The position numbers and the translations under genes are program-made. This document shows, in pieces, positions 45,548 through 54,241 of a stretch of DNA of 64,000 bases (within the stretch, counting starts at the first letter, position 1; every line of letters starts with the position of its first letter). The stretch comes from Sulfurimicrobium sp. (GTDB lineage Bacteria > Pseudomonadota > Gammaproteobacteria > Burkholderiales > Sulfuricellaceae). The stretch covers positions 62,001 to 126,000 of the forward strand of contig JAUSBJ010000035.1 in NCBI GenBank assembly GCA_030652035.1, given 5' to 3'. Under the pieces are notes generated by a model. It did not search any database and was not told the origin of the DNA. It was given only the letters and a program-made list of their open reading frames with translations.

Positions 45548-45680
45548 AACCGCTAAGGACGCAAAGGTCCGCTAAGGAAAACAAATGGTTTATGAATTCC
45601 GACGTTTCACCCATCGAGTTCACAAGCCAAAGATTTCAAGTTTTTGAACTCCTTCGCGTTCCTTTGCGTCCTTAGCGGTT
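45548..45680. repeat. Palindromic intergenic element, CGCAAAGGACGCAAAGG family, copy 2
   Basis: The left arm 45548-45577 and right arm 45651-45680 are 30-bp inverted copies with three mismatches; the outer 20 bp pair exactly. They enclose about 73 bp, longer than in the other two copies. It lies between the amino-acid dehydrogenase and the gamma-delta gene, both on the minus strand. Confidence 0.85.
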
Positions 45681-45691
45681 CAAAAGTTTTT

Positions 45692-46804
45692 CTAAAAAAT
45701 CCCCCAGCGCCGGTAAGACATCGCCTTTTTCACCCGTGAAACCGCCATATGCACAGCTGCGTCGCGCGGGAGCATGCCTTGCTTCGCCACCTTCTCCAGC
45801 ACCTCCTCACTATTTTGACGCAGCTTCTCCGCGATGGTTTCGAAAGCGGCGGACTGGCCCGCGCCCTGGTATTCCATCGCGGCACAGATCACACCGCCGG
45901 CATTAGCGATGAAATCCGGCACGCACAACACGCCGCGCGCATGCAGCGCCTTTTCAGCGCCAAAAGTAAAAGGGATGTTGGCCCCCTGGATCACCAGCCT
46001 CGTGTTGAGCCGGCTCACATTGTTTTCGTGAATGACATCCGGCCGGGCGGCGGGTATCCAGATATCGCATTCAACATCGATCACCGCGTCGCGGTCGAGT
46101 TTTTTGCCTGTTGGGTAATCGAGCACACTTTTGCCGGCGTCCTTGAGTTCTCCCAGCAGCGCGACATCCAGGCCGGCTGGATCGTAAAGCGTGCCGCAGG
46201 AATCCGCCGCCGCCACGAGAACCGCACCCTTCTCAACAAGGAAGTGGGCGGCATGCCTGCCCACCGCGCCGAAGCCCTGGATGGCGACACGCGCCCCGGC
46301 GAGCGGGAAATCGCAATAACGTATCGCCACATCCGCCACGTGGCTGATACCCCAGCCGGTGGCGCCGATCTTGTCGAGGGGAATGCCGCCCAGTTCGCGC
46401 GGCAGGCCCACTGCGCGACCGATCTCGTCCTTGACCCAGGCCATGCATTCCTCGTCGGTGCCCATGTCGGGGCCGAAGATGTATTCGTGCACGTCACGCA
46501 AGGCACAGGCCAGCCCCCTGACCAGACGCTCCTTATCCGCCCTGGGCATTTTCGGGTCGCCGTAGAGCACTGCCTTGCCGCCGCCGTGGGAGAGGCCGGC
46601 AGCCGCGTTTTTCAGGGTCATGGCGCGGGCCAGGCGAAAACACTCTTCCGTGCTGACGTCGGGCGCCATGCGCACCCCGCCGATGGAGGGCCCCGCAGCC
46701 ACATTGTCGACCACCAGCACCGCTTTCAGGCCAATGGATGGCTCATGAACGTGTATGATTTTGGCTGGTCCCAGTTCGTCCGAAAAGCGAAACATGTCAT
46801 CCAT
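45692..46804 (-). CDS. Glu/Leu/Phe/Val-type amino-acid dehydrogenase
   Basis: A 370-residue NAD(P)-dependent enzyme. The substrate-domain lysine lies in GLSHGGGKAVLYGDP (near residue 85); the Rossmann domain has VAIQGFGAVGRHAAHFL. Later CDIWIPAARPDVI and IQGANIPFT are family signatures. Its length (about 370) is closer to leucine/phenylalanine dehydrogenases than to glutamate dehydrogenases (about 420-450). ATG 46804 has GGAGGTG upstream. It would deaminate an amino acid to a 2-oxoacid, the substrate type of the next genes. Confidence 0.88.
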   Translation of the reverse strand: MDDMFRFSDELGPAKIIHVHEPSIGLKAVLVVDNVAAGPSIGGVRMAPDVSTEECFRLARAMTLKNAAAGLSHGGGKAVLYGDPKMPRADKERLVRGLACALRDVHEYIFGPDMGTDEECMAWVKDEIGRAVGLPRELGGIPLDKIGATGWGISHVADVAIRYCDFPLAGARVAIQGFGAVGRHAAHFLVEKGAVLVAAADSCGTLYDPAGLDVALLGELKDAGKSVLDYPTGKKLDRDAVIDVECDIWIPAARPDVIHENNVSRLNTRLVIQGANIPFTFGAEKALHARGVLCVPDFIANAGGVICAAMEYQGAGQSAAFETIAEKLRQNSEEVLEKVAKQGMLPRDAAVHMAVSRVKKAMSYRRWGIF

Positions 46805-46954
46805 TGCATGCACCTCCCTGCGTTTCATTTTATGCCTATTGAAACGGAATATCACGATGAATCGGAAAGCTTTTTCATTCCTTCTTTGCGGTGCGAAATC
46901 TGTACAATAGTGTGAAAGCTTAAAGACGCGATCAATGGGGTAACACTCGAAACC

Positions 46955-48139
46955 ATGCCCAGAAACATCATCGTCACGCCATTCTCATGCACCCCTGTAG
47001 AACAGCGGCAGGTGGAGATGTGCGAACACAAAGGCATAGGCCACCCGGACACCCTTGCCGACGGAGTGTGCGAAGCGGCTTCCCGCGCCCTTTCGCTTGC
47101 CTATCTCAAGGCTTACGGCAAGATCCTGCATCACAATCTGGACAAGGGCTTGCTGGCGGCGGGCCGCAGCTCACCGCGCTTCGGCGGTGGAAGCATTGAG
47201 GAAAAGGCACGCCTGATCATTTGTGGGCGGGCAACACGCCCTGAGCCGGCTTTCGATGTGCAGACCATCGTGGAAACAGCCGCGCGGGATTATCTGGAAA
47301 CTCAGCTGCAAGAGGCGGCAGCTGGGATCATGATCGACACCCATATCCGCGAAGGCAGCGCCAACCTCAAGCAGATTTTCGCCCGCAGCGCAGATATTGC
47401 CCTGGCCAACGACACCTCCTTCGGCATGGGATTCGCCCCCTACTCCCCGCTTGAGCAGAACGTCCTGGACCTTGCCGCAACCCTGCGTTCCAGGGCATTC
47501 AGGCAACAATTCCCCAGTGCCGGGGCCGATTTCAAGGTCATGGGCATGCGCGTGGAAAACCGCGTCACTTTTACTCTTGCCCTGGCATTCGTGGACCGCC
47601 ATGTGGCGAACGTCCCGGACTACCGACAGCACAAAGCCGATATCCTCGCCTACCTCGCTCAACAAATCGGCCCAGGCGCCGCCATGCAACTGAACACGCT
47701 GGACGACCCGGCCGCCACGGATGAAAGCGGCCTGTATCTGACGGTTTCCGGCCTGAGCTCTGAAATGGGCGACGATGGACAGGTGGGACGCGGCAACCGG
47801 GCCTGCGGTTTGATCACGCCGGCACGGTCCATGTCTCTGGAGGCGGTCGCGGGCAAGAACCCGGTCTCCCATGTGGGTAAACTGTACAATGTCCTGGCCA
47901 TGCAGATAGCACGGGATATCCACGCTCGACTGGACGAAGCGGAAGGCGTGACGGTGCAGATTCTATCCGCCATCGGCGTGCCCGTGGACCAACCCCAGGT
48001 CGCGGCGATTGAAATCCAGGCTGGCCAGGGGCTTAACGAGCCACTGAGGCGGGGAGCGAAAAATATCGCTGAAGAATGGCTGGGGAATATCCCGAAAGTC
48101 ACCTCGCTGATCCTCGACCAGGCCGTATCCCTCTACTGA
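46955..48139 (+). CDS. Archaeal-type S-adenosylmethionine synthetase
   Basis: A 394-residue protein of the archaeal AdoMet-synthetase family. The start MPRNIIVTPFSCTPVEQRQVEMCEHKGIGHPDT shows the GHPDT variant of MetK's GHPDK; further signatures are GIMIDTHIREGSANL, ANDTSFGMGFAP and GDDGQVGRGNRACGLITPARSMSLEA (shown in parts). This family does not align with bacterial MetK over its length. It is divergent from the amino-acid dehydrogenase by about 150 bp. The window also encodes a bacterial MetK at 15583. Role of the second enzyme unclear. Confidence 0.9.
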   Translation: MPRNIIVTPFSCTPVEQRQVEMCEHKGIGHPDTLADGVCEAASRALSLAYLKAYGKILHHNLDKGLLAAGRSSPRFGGGSIEEKARLIICGRATRPEPAFDVQTIVETAARDYLETQLQEAAAGIMIDTHIREGSANLKQIFARSADIALANDTSFGMGFAPYSPLEQNVLDLAATLRSRAFRQQFPSAGADFKVMGMRVENRVTFTLALAFVDRHVANVPDYRQHKADILAYLAQQIGPGAAMQLNTLDDPAATDESGLYLTVSGLSSEMGDDGQVGRGNRACGLITPARSMSLEAVAGKNPVSHVGKLYNVLAMQIARDIHARLDEAEGVTVQILSAIGVPVDQPQVAAIEIQAGQGLNEPLRRGAKNIAEEWLGNIPKVTSLILDQAVSLY

Positions 48140-48291
48140 CCTCCCTCAACGGGCCTGGGTTTTAGGACTGGGGCCCCAGCAAACTCCTCAATCCTTACCG
48201 GCCTTTCACTGCAATGACATTTTAATTTTCTCCAAAATGAACCTTGGAGCGATTTGCCAATCGAATTTGGCTTTAAATGGGGAGGAATCTA

Positions 48292-48774
48292 ATGTACCTC
48301 GACAAAATTCACTCATTTCAAACCGGTGTCAGCCTTGAAATCTCGACTGCTGCGATTCGCGCCCTGATCGAGGATGCGACGGAGCGGGAGCGTTTCTTTG
48401 AACTTGTTCAGATAAAACGGCCGGAGGATATCTACGCCCACCTGACCGTGACCGTTCATCAGGGCGCTGACGGCCTGATGAAAAGACGAAGCCGCTGGGC
48501 CCGCGAAATCAGGAACGACATCCTTGCCGGCAAGGCCGTGCCCTACGAGCGCTTCACCAAGCTGTTCTGGCGCGACATCGATGAGGAAGACCCGGATGGC
48601 GACGAATGGCATTACCATTTCGCCAGCGCGGGCTTTGCGGAAGAAATTACCGGTTTGCTCGACAAAATCCGCTCCGCTCAGAGAGCTTTGCGCATGAGCA
48701 ACGATGTTCTGATACGAATGAACTGGGATTTCCTGAGCAAGGTTATAATGCCCAAGGATCAACCGGCTTTCTAG
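48292..48774 (+). CDS. Conserved-looking protein of unknown function
   Basis: A 160-residue soluble protein without recognised domain. It is rich in charged residues, predicted mostly helical, with repeated Arg/Asp/Trp (FTKLFWRDIDEEDPDGDEWHYHF split here for length). No cysteines, no membrane segment or signal. ATG 48292 has a strong GGGGAGG ribosome site, so it is likely a real gene. It follows the archaeal-type SAM synthetase by 150 bp and precedes the hotdog thioesterase by 57 bp. Function not assignable. Confidence 0.7.
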   Translation: MYLDKIHSFQTGVSLEISTAAIRALIEDATERERFFELVQIKRPEDIYAHLTVTVHQGADGLMKRRSRWAREIRNDILAGKAVPYERFTKLFWRDIDEEDPDGDEWHYHFASAGFAEEITGLLDKIRSAQRALRMSNDVLIRMNWDFLSKVIMPKDQPAF

Positions 48775-48831
48775 AGCGCGTCTTAAGAAGAGCGCGCGTC
48801 CAGGCGCTTCCCGGTTCGGGGAATTATTGGC

Positions 48832-49245
48832 ATGACTCATTCATACGTTTTCGATGTGCGCCTGCATGACGTGGATCACGCCGGTGTGATGTTTTTTGCG
48901 CGCCTGTTCGTCCATGCGCACGATGCCTACGAGGTATTCATGGCCCACCTTGGCCTGGATCTCTGCGCCATGATCCATACCGGCGAACGGCTGCCGGTCG
49001 TGCATGCCAGCGCGGACTACTTCCAGCCATTGCGTCACGGAGAGCAGATCACCGTCACCCTCGAAATCGAAACCCTGGGTACAAGTTCATTCACAGTCGC
49101 TTATGCTTTTCACGCTTCGGAAAGCCTGCTTGCCAAAGTACGCACCGTGCATGCTTATCTCGACCCCAGTTTCAATGCTGCCGCCCCATTGCCTCCGACA
49201 CTGCGGCAGAGCCTACGGCCCTATTGCAACACCCTGAACGTCTAA
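48832..49245 (+). CDS. Hotdog-fold acyl-CoA thioesterase (4HBT/MenI-like)
   Basis: A 137-residue hotdog thioesterase. The catalytic region is VRLHDVDHAGVMFFARLFVHAHDAYE, where the D-x-D-x-x-G-x-x-F/Y pattern with the Asp at residue 15 is typical of 4-hydroxybenzoyl-CoA-type thioesterases (quoted in parts). The same family includes DHNA-CoA thioesterase (MenI), a step not otherwise covered by the men genes in the window. ATG 48832 is in a suitable distance from the upstream gene. Assignment to the men pathway is inference from context. Confidence 0.8.
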   Translation: MTHSYVFDVRLHDVDHAGVMFFARLFVHAHDAYEVFMAHLGLDLCAMIHTGERLPVVHASADYFQPLRHGEQITVTLEIETLGTSSFTVAYAFHASESLLAKVRTVHAYLDPSFNAAAPLPPTLRQSLRPYCNTLNV

Positions 49246-49279
49246 CTTTCCCCCGCAAATCAGCAGAGCGCCACATTTC

Positions 49280-49293
49280 TTGACTTGAATCAA
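49280..49293 (+). promoter_or_regulatory. FNR/ANR-type box upstream of nosZ
   Basis: TTGAC-TTGA-ATCAA fits the FNR/ANR/DNR consensus TTGAT-N4-ATCAA with one difference. It lies 119 bp before the nosZ ATG, which allows an activating position if transcription starts about 75 bp before the gene. Anaerobic or NO-responsive control of nosZ is inferred; the exact regulator cannot be told apart by the site. Confidence 0.7.
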
Positions 49294-49398
49294 GGAAGGG
49301 GTGTTTAATGGCGAACATAATGCTGTGACAAATTGTCGCACTGCGTTAGTGCCGCAGAACCGCCAAGAAGTTCAACTTAAAATAAAGGAGCCTAAAAG

Positions 49399-51693
49399 AT
49401 GAAACCGTTCAGTCAGCGAACGACATCACTGCTGGTTGCAGCAGGATTGGGGCTGGGGGCTGCAAGTAGCGCCTGGGCCGCAGAATCACTACAGGATGTC
49501 ATGAAGCGCAGGGGTCTGTCACAACAGGATCTGCTGGCCGCATCCAAGACCTATGTACCCACAGGCAAACGTGATGATTTCATTGCATTCAGCTCCGGCG
49601 GCCAAAGCGGACAGGTGATCGTGTATGGCATCCCATCCATGCGCATCCTGAAATACATCGGCGTGTTCACACCAGAGCCATGGCAGGGTTATGGCTTCGA
49701 TGAAAGCTCGAAAAAAGTACTGGCTGGCGGTCGCATCGACGGCAAGGACATCACCTGGGGCGACACCCACCACCCGGCGATTTCCGAAACCGACGGCAAG
49801 TATGACGGACAGTTCCTGTTCATCAACGACAAGGCCAACCCGCGTCTGGCAGTGATCGACCTGCGCGATTTCGAAACCAAGCAGATCGTGGTCAACCCGA
49901 TCTACAAGTCGGAACATGGCGGTGCATTCGTTACGCCGAATACCGAATACGTGATTGAAGCCGCTCAGTATGCAACTCCACTGGCGAACAAGAAGTTCGT
50001 ACCGCTGGAGCGCTTTAACGAGGAATACCGCGGCGGCGTAACGTACTGGAAATTTGACCGTAAGGAAGGCAAGCTTGACCCTTCACAGTCGTTCTCTCTT
50101 GAATTGCCTCCTTATAGCCAGGACTTGTCCGATGCCGGCAAACTGGTTTCCGATGGCTGGTCCTTCACTAACTCTTTCTGTACCGAGCGTTATGTAGGTG
50201 GTATCGAGAAAGGCCGCCCACCTTATGAAGCCGGCTGCTCCGCAAAAGACACCGACTACATGCACGTGATCAACTGGAAGAAAGCTGCCGAGCTGGTCAA
50301 GGCAGGCAAAGCCAAGAAGATCAACGGCCACAACGTGCTGATGATGGAAACCTCGATCAAGGAAGGCATCCTGTTCCTGATTCCTGAACCGAAGAGCCCA
50401 CACGGCGTGGACGTAACCCCAGACGGCAAATTCATCACCGTTTCCGGCAAACTGGACACCCACGTTTCCGTGTTCAGCTTCGAGAAAATCCAGGCTGCAA
50501 TCAAGGCTGGCAAGTTCGAAAGCAAGGATCCCTACGGCATCCCCGTGATCGCCATGCAGGACGCTCTGCACAAGCAGGTTCAACTGGGTCTGGGTCCTTT
50601 GCATACCCAGTATGACTCCAAGCAGTGTGTGGCCTACACCTCCCTGTATGTGGACTCCCAGGTTGCCAAGTGGAACTACTGCGAAGGCAAGGTGCTGGAC
50701 AAGATCTCCATTCACTACAACATCGGTCACCTGATGACCATGGAAGGCGATTCGGCAGATCCTAAAGGCCGTTACCTGGTTGCGCTGAACAAGCTGTCCA
50801 TCGATCGTTTCAATCCGGTGGGCCCGCTGCATCCGCAAAACCACCAGCTGATCGACATTGCCAACGACAAGATGCAGCTTCTGTACGACATGCCCTTGCC
50901 ACTGGGTGAGCCGCACTATGTTGTTGCCATCGATGCAAAAACTCTCAAGCCGGGCATCCGCTACAAAGTGGGTACTGACAGCCGCACCGACAAGCCGCAT
51001 CCAGGCATGGTACGTGCAGGCGAAGAGAAGACTGTAAGGAAAGGCAACAAGGTCGAAGTATTCGGCACCTTGATCCGTTCGCACATCACACCTGAAACCA
51101 TTGAGGTCGAAGTGGGCGACGAAGTCACCATCAACCTGACCAACCTCGAGCGTGCCCAGGACGAAACCCACGGCTTCGCGGTAAGCACATACAACGTGCA
51201 TGCCTCGATCGAACCGGGCAAGACTGTTTCGGTAAAGTTCAAGGCTGACAAGGAAGGTGTGTATCCTTACTACTGCACCGAGTTCTGCTCTGCGCTGCAC
51301 CTCGAAATGCAAGGTTATCTGCTGGTCAAGCCGAAGGGCTACAAGGAAGTCAAGGTTGCTGCCGAGAAAGCCGTTTACACCAAGGCTGACTACGACAAGC
51401 AGGTCAAGACCAACGTAGAAACCCAGGCCGTGATCGACAGCGTGGTAGGTTACATCACCAGCGTCAACTACAAGGACTTCCCACCGGTAGTGGCCCTGGT
51501 TGAAGACGCAACCGACCAGCTCAACAAGGCTCAGGAAGCCAAAGCCAAGATGGAAGAAGCTGCCAAGAAGAGCGATTGGCAGAATGCAACCCTCTGGGCC
51601 GGCCAATGGTGGCAGTATCAGGTCAAGGCTGCTGACATCGGTCTGCGTGCCAAGACTTTCCTGGAACAGAATGGCGCCAAGAAAGTGAAATAA
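49399..51693 (+). CDS. nosZ: Nitrous-oxide reductase, clade II (Sec-type signal)
   Basis: A 764-residue periplasmic copper enzyme reducing N2O to N2. The CuA motif is YYCTEFCSALHLEM near residue 625, with Cys, Cys, His and Met in the right spacing. CuZ histidine regions include WGDTHHPAIS (near residue 118), EHGGAFVTP and LGPLHTQYD. The signal peptide (QRTTSLLVAAGLGLGAASS, AWA) lacks the twin-arginine motif of clade I and fits Sec export, which marks clade II. The C-terminus has an extra helical tail of about 85 residues. RBS AAGGAG precedes ATG 49399. Confidence 0.96.
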   Translation: MKPFSQRTTSLLVAAGLGLGAASSAWAAESLQDVMKRRGLSQQDLLAASKTYVPTGKRDDFIAFSSGGQSGQVIVYGIPSMRILKYIGVFTPEPWQGYGFDESSKKVLAGGRIDGKDITWGDTHHPAISETDGKYDGQFLFINDKANPRLAVIDLRDFETKQIVVNPIYKSEHGGAFVTPNTEYVIEAAQYATPLANKKFVPLERFNEEYRGGVTYWKFDRKEGKLDPSQSFSLELPPYSQDLSDAGKLVSDGWSFTNSFCTERYVGGIEKGRPPYEAGCSAKDTDYMHVINWKKAAELVKAGKAKKINGHNVLMMETSIKEGILFLIPEPKSPHGVDVTPDGKFITVSGKLDTHVSVFSFEKIQAAIKAGKFESKDPYGIPVIAMQDALHKQVQLGLGPLHTQYDSKQCVAYTSLYVDSQVAKWNYCEGKVLDKISIHYNIGHLMTMEGDSADPKGRYLVALNKLSIDRFNPVGPLHPQNHQLIDIANDKMQLLYDMPLPLGEPHYVVAIDAKTLKPGIRYKVGTDSRTDKPHPGMVRAGEEKTVRKGNKVEVFGTLIRSHITPETIEVEVGDEVTINLTNLERAQDETHGFAVSTYNVHASIEPGKTVSVKFKADKEGVYPYYCTEFCSALHLEMQGYLLVKPKGYKEVKVAAEKAVYTKADYDKQVKTNVETQAVIDSVVGYITSVNYKDFPPVVALVEDATDQLNKAQEAKAKMEEAAKKSDWQNATLWAGQWWQYQVKAADIGLRAKTFLEQNGAKKVK

Positions 51694-51714
51694 ATATCAG
51701 GTAACACCTGTATA

Positions 51715-51739
51715 AACGGGGGGCACATTGCTCCCCGTT
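51715..51739 (+). terminator. Probable terminator after nosZ
   Basis: AACGGGG and its complement CCCCGTT pair around a short loop, followed by GCTTTTT. It sits 22 bp after the nosZ stop. Together with the next FNR box it suggests that nosZ is transcribed separately from, or more than, the genes behind it. Confidence 0.6.
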
Positions 51740-51760
51740 GCTTTTTGAGCCGCAGAATAG

Positions 51761-51774
51761 TTGATTCATATCAA
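51761..51774 (+). promoter_or_regulatory. Perfect FNR/ANR-type box upstream of the first nos cytochrome
   Basis: TTGAT-TCAT-ATCAA is an exact match to the 5-4-5 consensus. It lies 81 bp before ATG 51855, consistent with an FNR-type activator starting a second nos transcript covering the cytochromes and assembly genes. Confidence 0.8.
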
Positions 51775-51854
51775 TGTTGATCACGCATCTAAGCTATACT
51801 GTTCATAGCTTGGTTAGTCATGATTAGAAATTTTACTCAAGGAAGGACGCTGCA

Positions 51855-52175
51855 ATGAAAATGAAGACCCTGATTACGCTGTGTGCCCTGCCAATGGCGC
51901 TTGTCTCAGTGCCGTCCTATGCTCTGGATGGCGCCAAGCTGTACGCTGAAAAGACCTGTTCTGCCTGCCACGGCAAGGATGGAAAAAAGACACTGATGCC
52001 CGACTATCCGAAAATTGCTGGCCAGAACGTCAAATATGTTGAAAAACAAATGGCCGACATCAAGAGCGGCGCGCGTGCCAACGGCAACAGCGCAGCAATG
52101 AAGGGCGTCATGGTCATCGTGAGCGATGAAGAGCTCATAGCAATTGCAGATTATGTTTCAAAGATGAAGCCTTAA
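51855..52175 (+). CDS. Monohaem cytochrome c (NosC1-like)
   Basis: A 106-residue class I cytochrome c with a Sec signal (MKMKTLITLCALPMALVSVPSYA) and one haem site CSACHGKDG near residue 36. The likely axial Met is in NSAAMKGVM. Position between nosZ and nosB matches the clade II c-type cytochromes that pass electrons from NosG/NosH to NosZ. An FNR box and an AAGGA ribosome site precede it. Confidence 0.9.
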   Translation: MKMKTLITLCALPMALVSVPSYALDGAKLYAEKTCSACHGKDGKKTLMPDYPKIAGQNVKYVEKQMADIKSGARANGNSAAMKGVMVIVSDEELIAIADYVSKMKP

Positions 52176-52241
52176 GCCTCAGTCTCCTGGGCAGGCACAT
52201 GCCAATAATTACCTTTTAACCATATTGAGAAAGGAATCCAA

Positions 52242-52973
52242 ATGAAGAAAAGCTTAGCAATAGCTATCGCGCTTGCACTGGCACCGACCATCGCACTGGC
52301 AGGCGCCCCTGCCCCCAAAAAAGAGGGTATCGAAGGCAAGGGTTATGTATGGAATGCCCAGGAAGGTGAAAAGATCGAAGCGCTGCACAAAAAAGGCGAC
52401 GCTAAAGCCGGGCAGGAAGCATATGAAGTTTGCGGCGCTTGCCATCTGCCATCCGGCGCAGGCCGTCCGGACGGCACTTTCCCGCAACTGGCCGGTCAGC
52501 ATACCACCGTAGTCATCAAACAGATGGCTGACATTCGCGCCGGTCTGCGCGACAACCCCACCATGTATCCATTCGCACAGACCCTGACCGACGCGCAGGA
52601 ACTGGCGGACGTAGCTTCTTATATCGAAAAACTGTGCATCCCGACCGATCACGGCAAATATGAAGGAGCCGATGCCGCACTGCAAGTTTCCAAGGGCAAG
52701 GAGCTCTACGAGAAGCAGTGCCTGGAATGCCATGGCAAGAACGGAGAAGGCAACAAGGAGAAATTCTTCCCTGTGATCGCCGGCCAGCATTACAAGTATC
52801 TGCTGCGCCAGATGACCGAGATCCGTGACGGGCACCGCCGCAATGCCAACCCCGACATGGTGAAAGTCATCAAGCCCTACACCAACGATCAGCTGGTGGC
52901 GATTTCGGCTTACCAGTCGAGTTTGAAGATGCCGGGTTCGATGTGTAAGGAAAGCAAAGGCAAGAAGAAGTAA
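52242..52973 (+). CDS. Dihaem cytochrome c (NosC2-like)
   Basis: A 243-residue periplasmic cytochrome with a Sec signal and two haem motifs, CGACHLPSG (near residue 65) and CLECHGKNG (near residue 160). Each sits in a cytochrome c4/c5-like domain with PQLAGQHTTVVIKQMADIR and PVIAGQHYKYLLRQMTEIR, so the domains look like an internal duplication. Acts as electron carrier to NosZ. Starts 66 bp after the monohaem gene and ends before a hairpin at 52987. Confidence 0.9.
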   Translation: MKKSLAIAIALALAPTIALAGAPAPKKEGIEGKGYVWNAQEGEKIEALHKKGDAKAGQEAYEVCGACHLPSGAGRPDGTFPQLAGQHTTVVIKQMADIRAGLRDNPTMYPFAQTLTDAQELADVASYIEKLCIPTDHGKYEGADAALQVSKGKELYEKQCLECHGKNGEGNKEKFFPVIAGQHYKYLLRQMTEIRDGHRRNANPDMVKVIKPYTNDQLVAISAYQSSLKMPGSMCKESKGKKK

Positions 52974-52986
52974 TATCCATTCGGGA

Positions 52987-53007
52987 CGGAAGCGTGATGC
53001 GCTTCCG
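52987..53007 (+). terminator. Hairpin after the dihaem cytochrome gene
   Basis: CGGAAGCG and CGCTTCCG pair around a five-base loop, 13 bp after the stop codon. There is no T-tract, so it may serve as an mRNA-stabilising or partial terminator structure. Confidence 0.4.
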
Positions 53008-53127
53008 CTCCCCGTTATCTGGAAGCTGCACTATAATTAGAGAAGGGATGTCGTCCAGTACGGCAATCTACTTCCACGGAGGCGAGGCGATCAGTTTTAA
53101 CGCTTGAAGCCTAACGAGAGATATAAA

Positions 53128-54099
53128 ATGAACAGTCCGCAAAAACAGATGACGCAAGTCAGAATTTTAACTTTTATTGCCCTTGTTCTGATGATAGGGG
53201 CCTACTTCAGTCCGATCTGGTGGGTGTCGCTGACCGCTCCGAACTACCCCAAGGAAGCCTTTCCTGACGGCATCCGCATTCACTTCCACTTTGATGGTGT
53301 CTACAACGGCTGCAAAGCGCCTGCAGAATCCACTCGGATGGCGCAGGAGACGCTACAGATGGATCTTGGAGACGACCTGTCGCACCGCGATGGCTCTTCA
53401 AGCGGAAAGCAAGAGGTAGGCCTCGATTGCGTGCATGAAATGAATACCATCAACCACTATGTGGGGATGTACCCAATCCTGACCGGATCCCCGGTGGAGC
53501 TCCGTCTTTCAAAATTCATCTTCGGCTTCATGGCCGTGATGATGCTCGGATTCATGGTGGCGCAACGCAAGGCGCGTCTCATTGTCCTGGGCGTCGGCTT
53601 TGCCGCGGTGAGCGCATGGATGGTGGTTGATCAACTCGTCCTGGGCAATCTGGACAAATTTGCAGTGATTTACCATGATGCAGCGGCCACATTCTTCAAT
53701 CAGCCGGAGGTGTTGGAGAGATGGGTCACCAATCTGAAAATGGCCACCAAAGCTGCAATTGGGGGGTTGATTGCAGCCATGGTGATCGTCGTGCTGGGCG
53801 TATGGAAAATCCGCAGCTTCTCGTTGCTGCTGGTTCTGGTTCCAGCATTGCTGCCAGTTTTCTTTGTACTGGATTACGCCGGGTGGCTGTGGTTCTTCGG
53901 GCACAACCTGCATCCCTGGGGCGCCTTCACCGTGAAGCCGTTCATGCCGACCGTGTTTGGAGAAGGCAAAGTGGCCCAATTCAGCACCTATTCCTACCCC
54001 TATTACGGGTATGCAATGCTGCTGGGAACCAGCGCCGCTTCATTGCTGGCCCTGCTGATTCGCCGCAAGCTGATGCGTGAACAGCCAGACGCCGACTAG
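53128..54099 (+). CDS. nosB: NosB-like membrane protein
   Basis: A 323-residue membrane protein with one N-terminal helix, a periplasmic loop of about 100 residues with the sequences FPDGIRIHFHFDGVYNGCK and CVHEMNTINHYVGMYP, then five or so C-terminal helices (for example FIFGFMAVMMLGFMVAQ). NosB is the membrane component characteristic of clade II nos clusters; function not established. ATG 53128 is preferred to the TTG at 53104. Confidence 0.85.
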   Translation: MNSPQKQMTQVRILTFIALVLMIGAYFSPIWWVSLTAPNYPKEAFPDGIRIHFHFDGVYNGCKAPAESTRMAQETLQMDLGDDLSHRDGSSSGKQEVGLDCVHEMNTINHYVGMYPILTGSPVELRLSKFIFGFMAVMMLGFMVAQRKARLIVLGVGFAAVSAWMVVDQLVLGNLDKFAVIYHDAAATFFNQPEVLERWVTNLKMATKAAIGGLIAAMVIVVLGVWKIRSFSLLLVLVPALLPVFFVLDYAGWLWFFGHNLHPWGAFTVKPFMPTVFGEGKVAQFSTYSYPYYGYAMLLGTSAASLLALLIRRKLMREQPDAD

Positions 54100-54241
54100 G
54101 CGAACCCAAAGTGCTCCCATCTGGCAGATTTTAATGCCAGATGCGGATGGACTCTATCCAGAATCTATTCCGAGTTTGAATCATGTCCACAGGCCAATCT
54201 ATTAGCAGAATTCGCCCTCGCAACGAGGGGATGATCTAGCC

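Noticed and set aside
50083-51606. 507-codon minus-strand frame across nosZ
   Set aside because: Shadow of nosZ, which has CuA and CuZ motifs.
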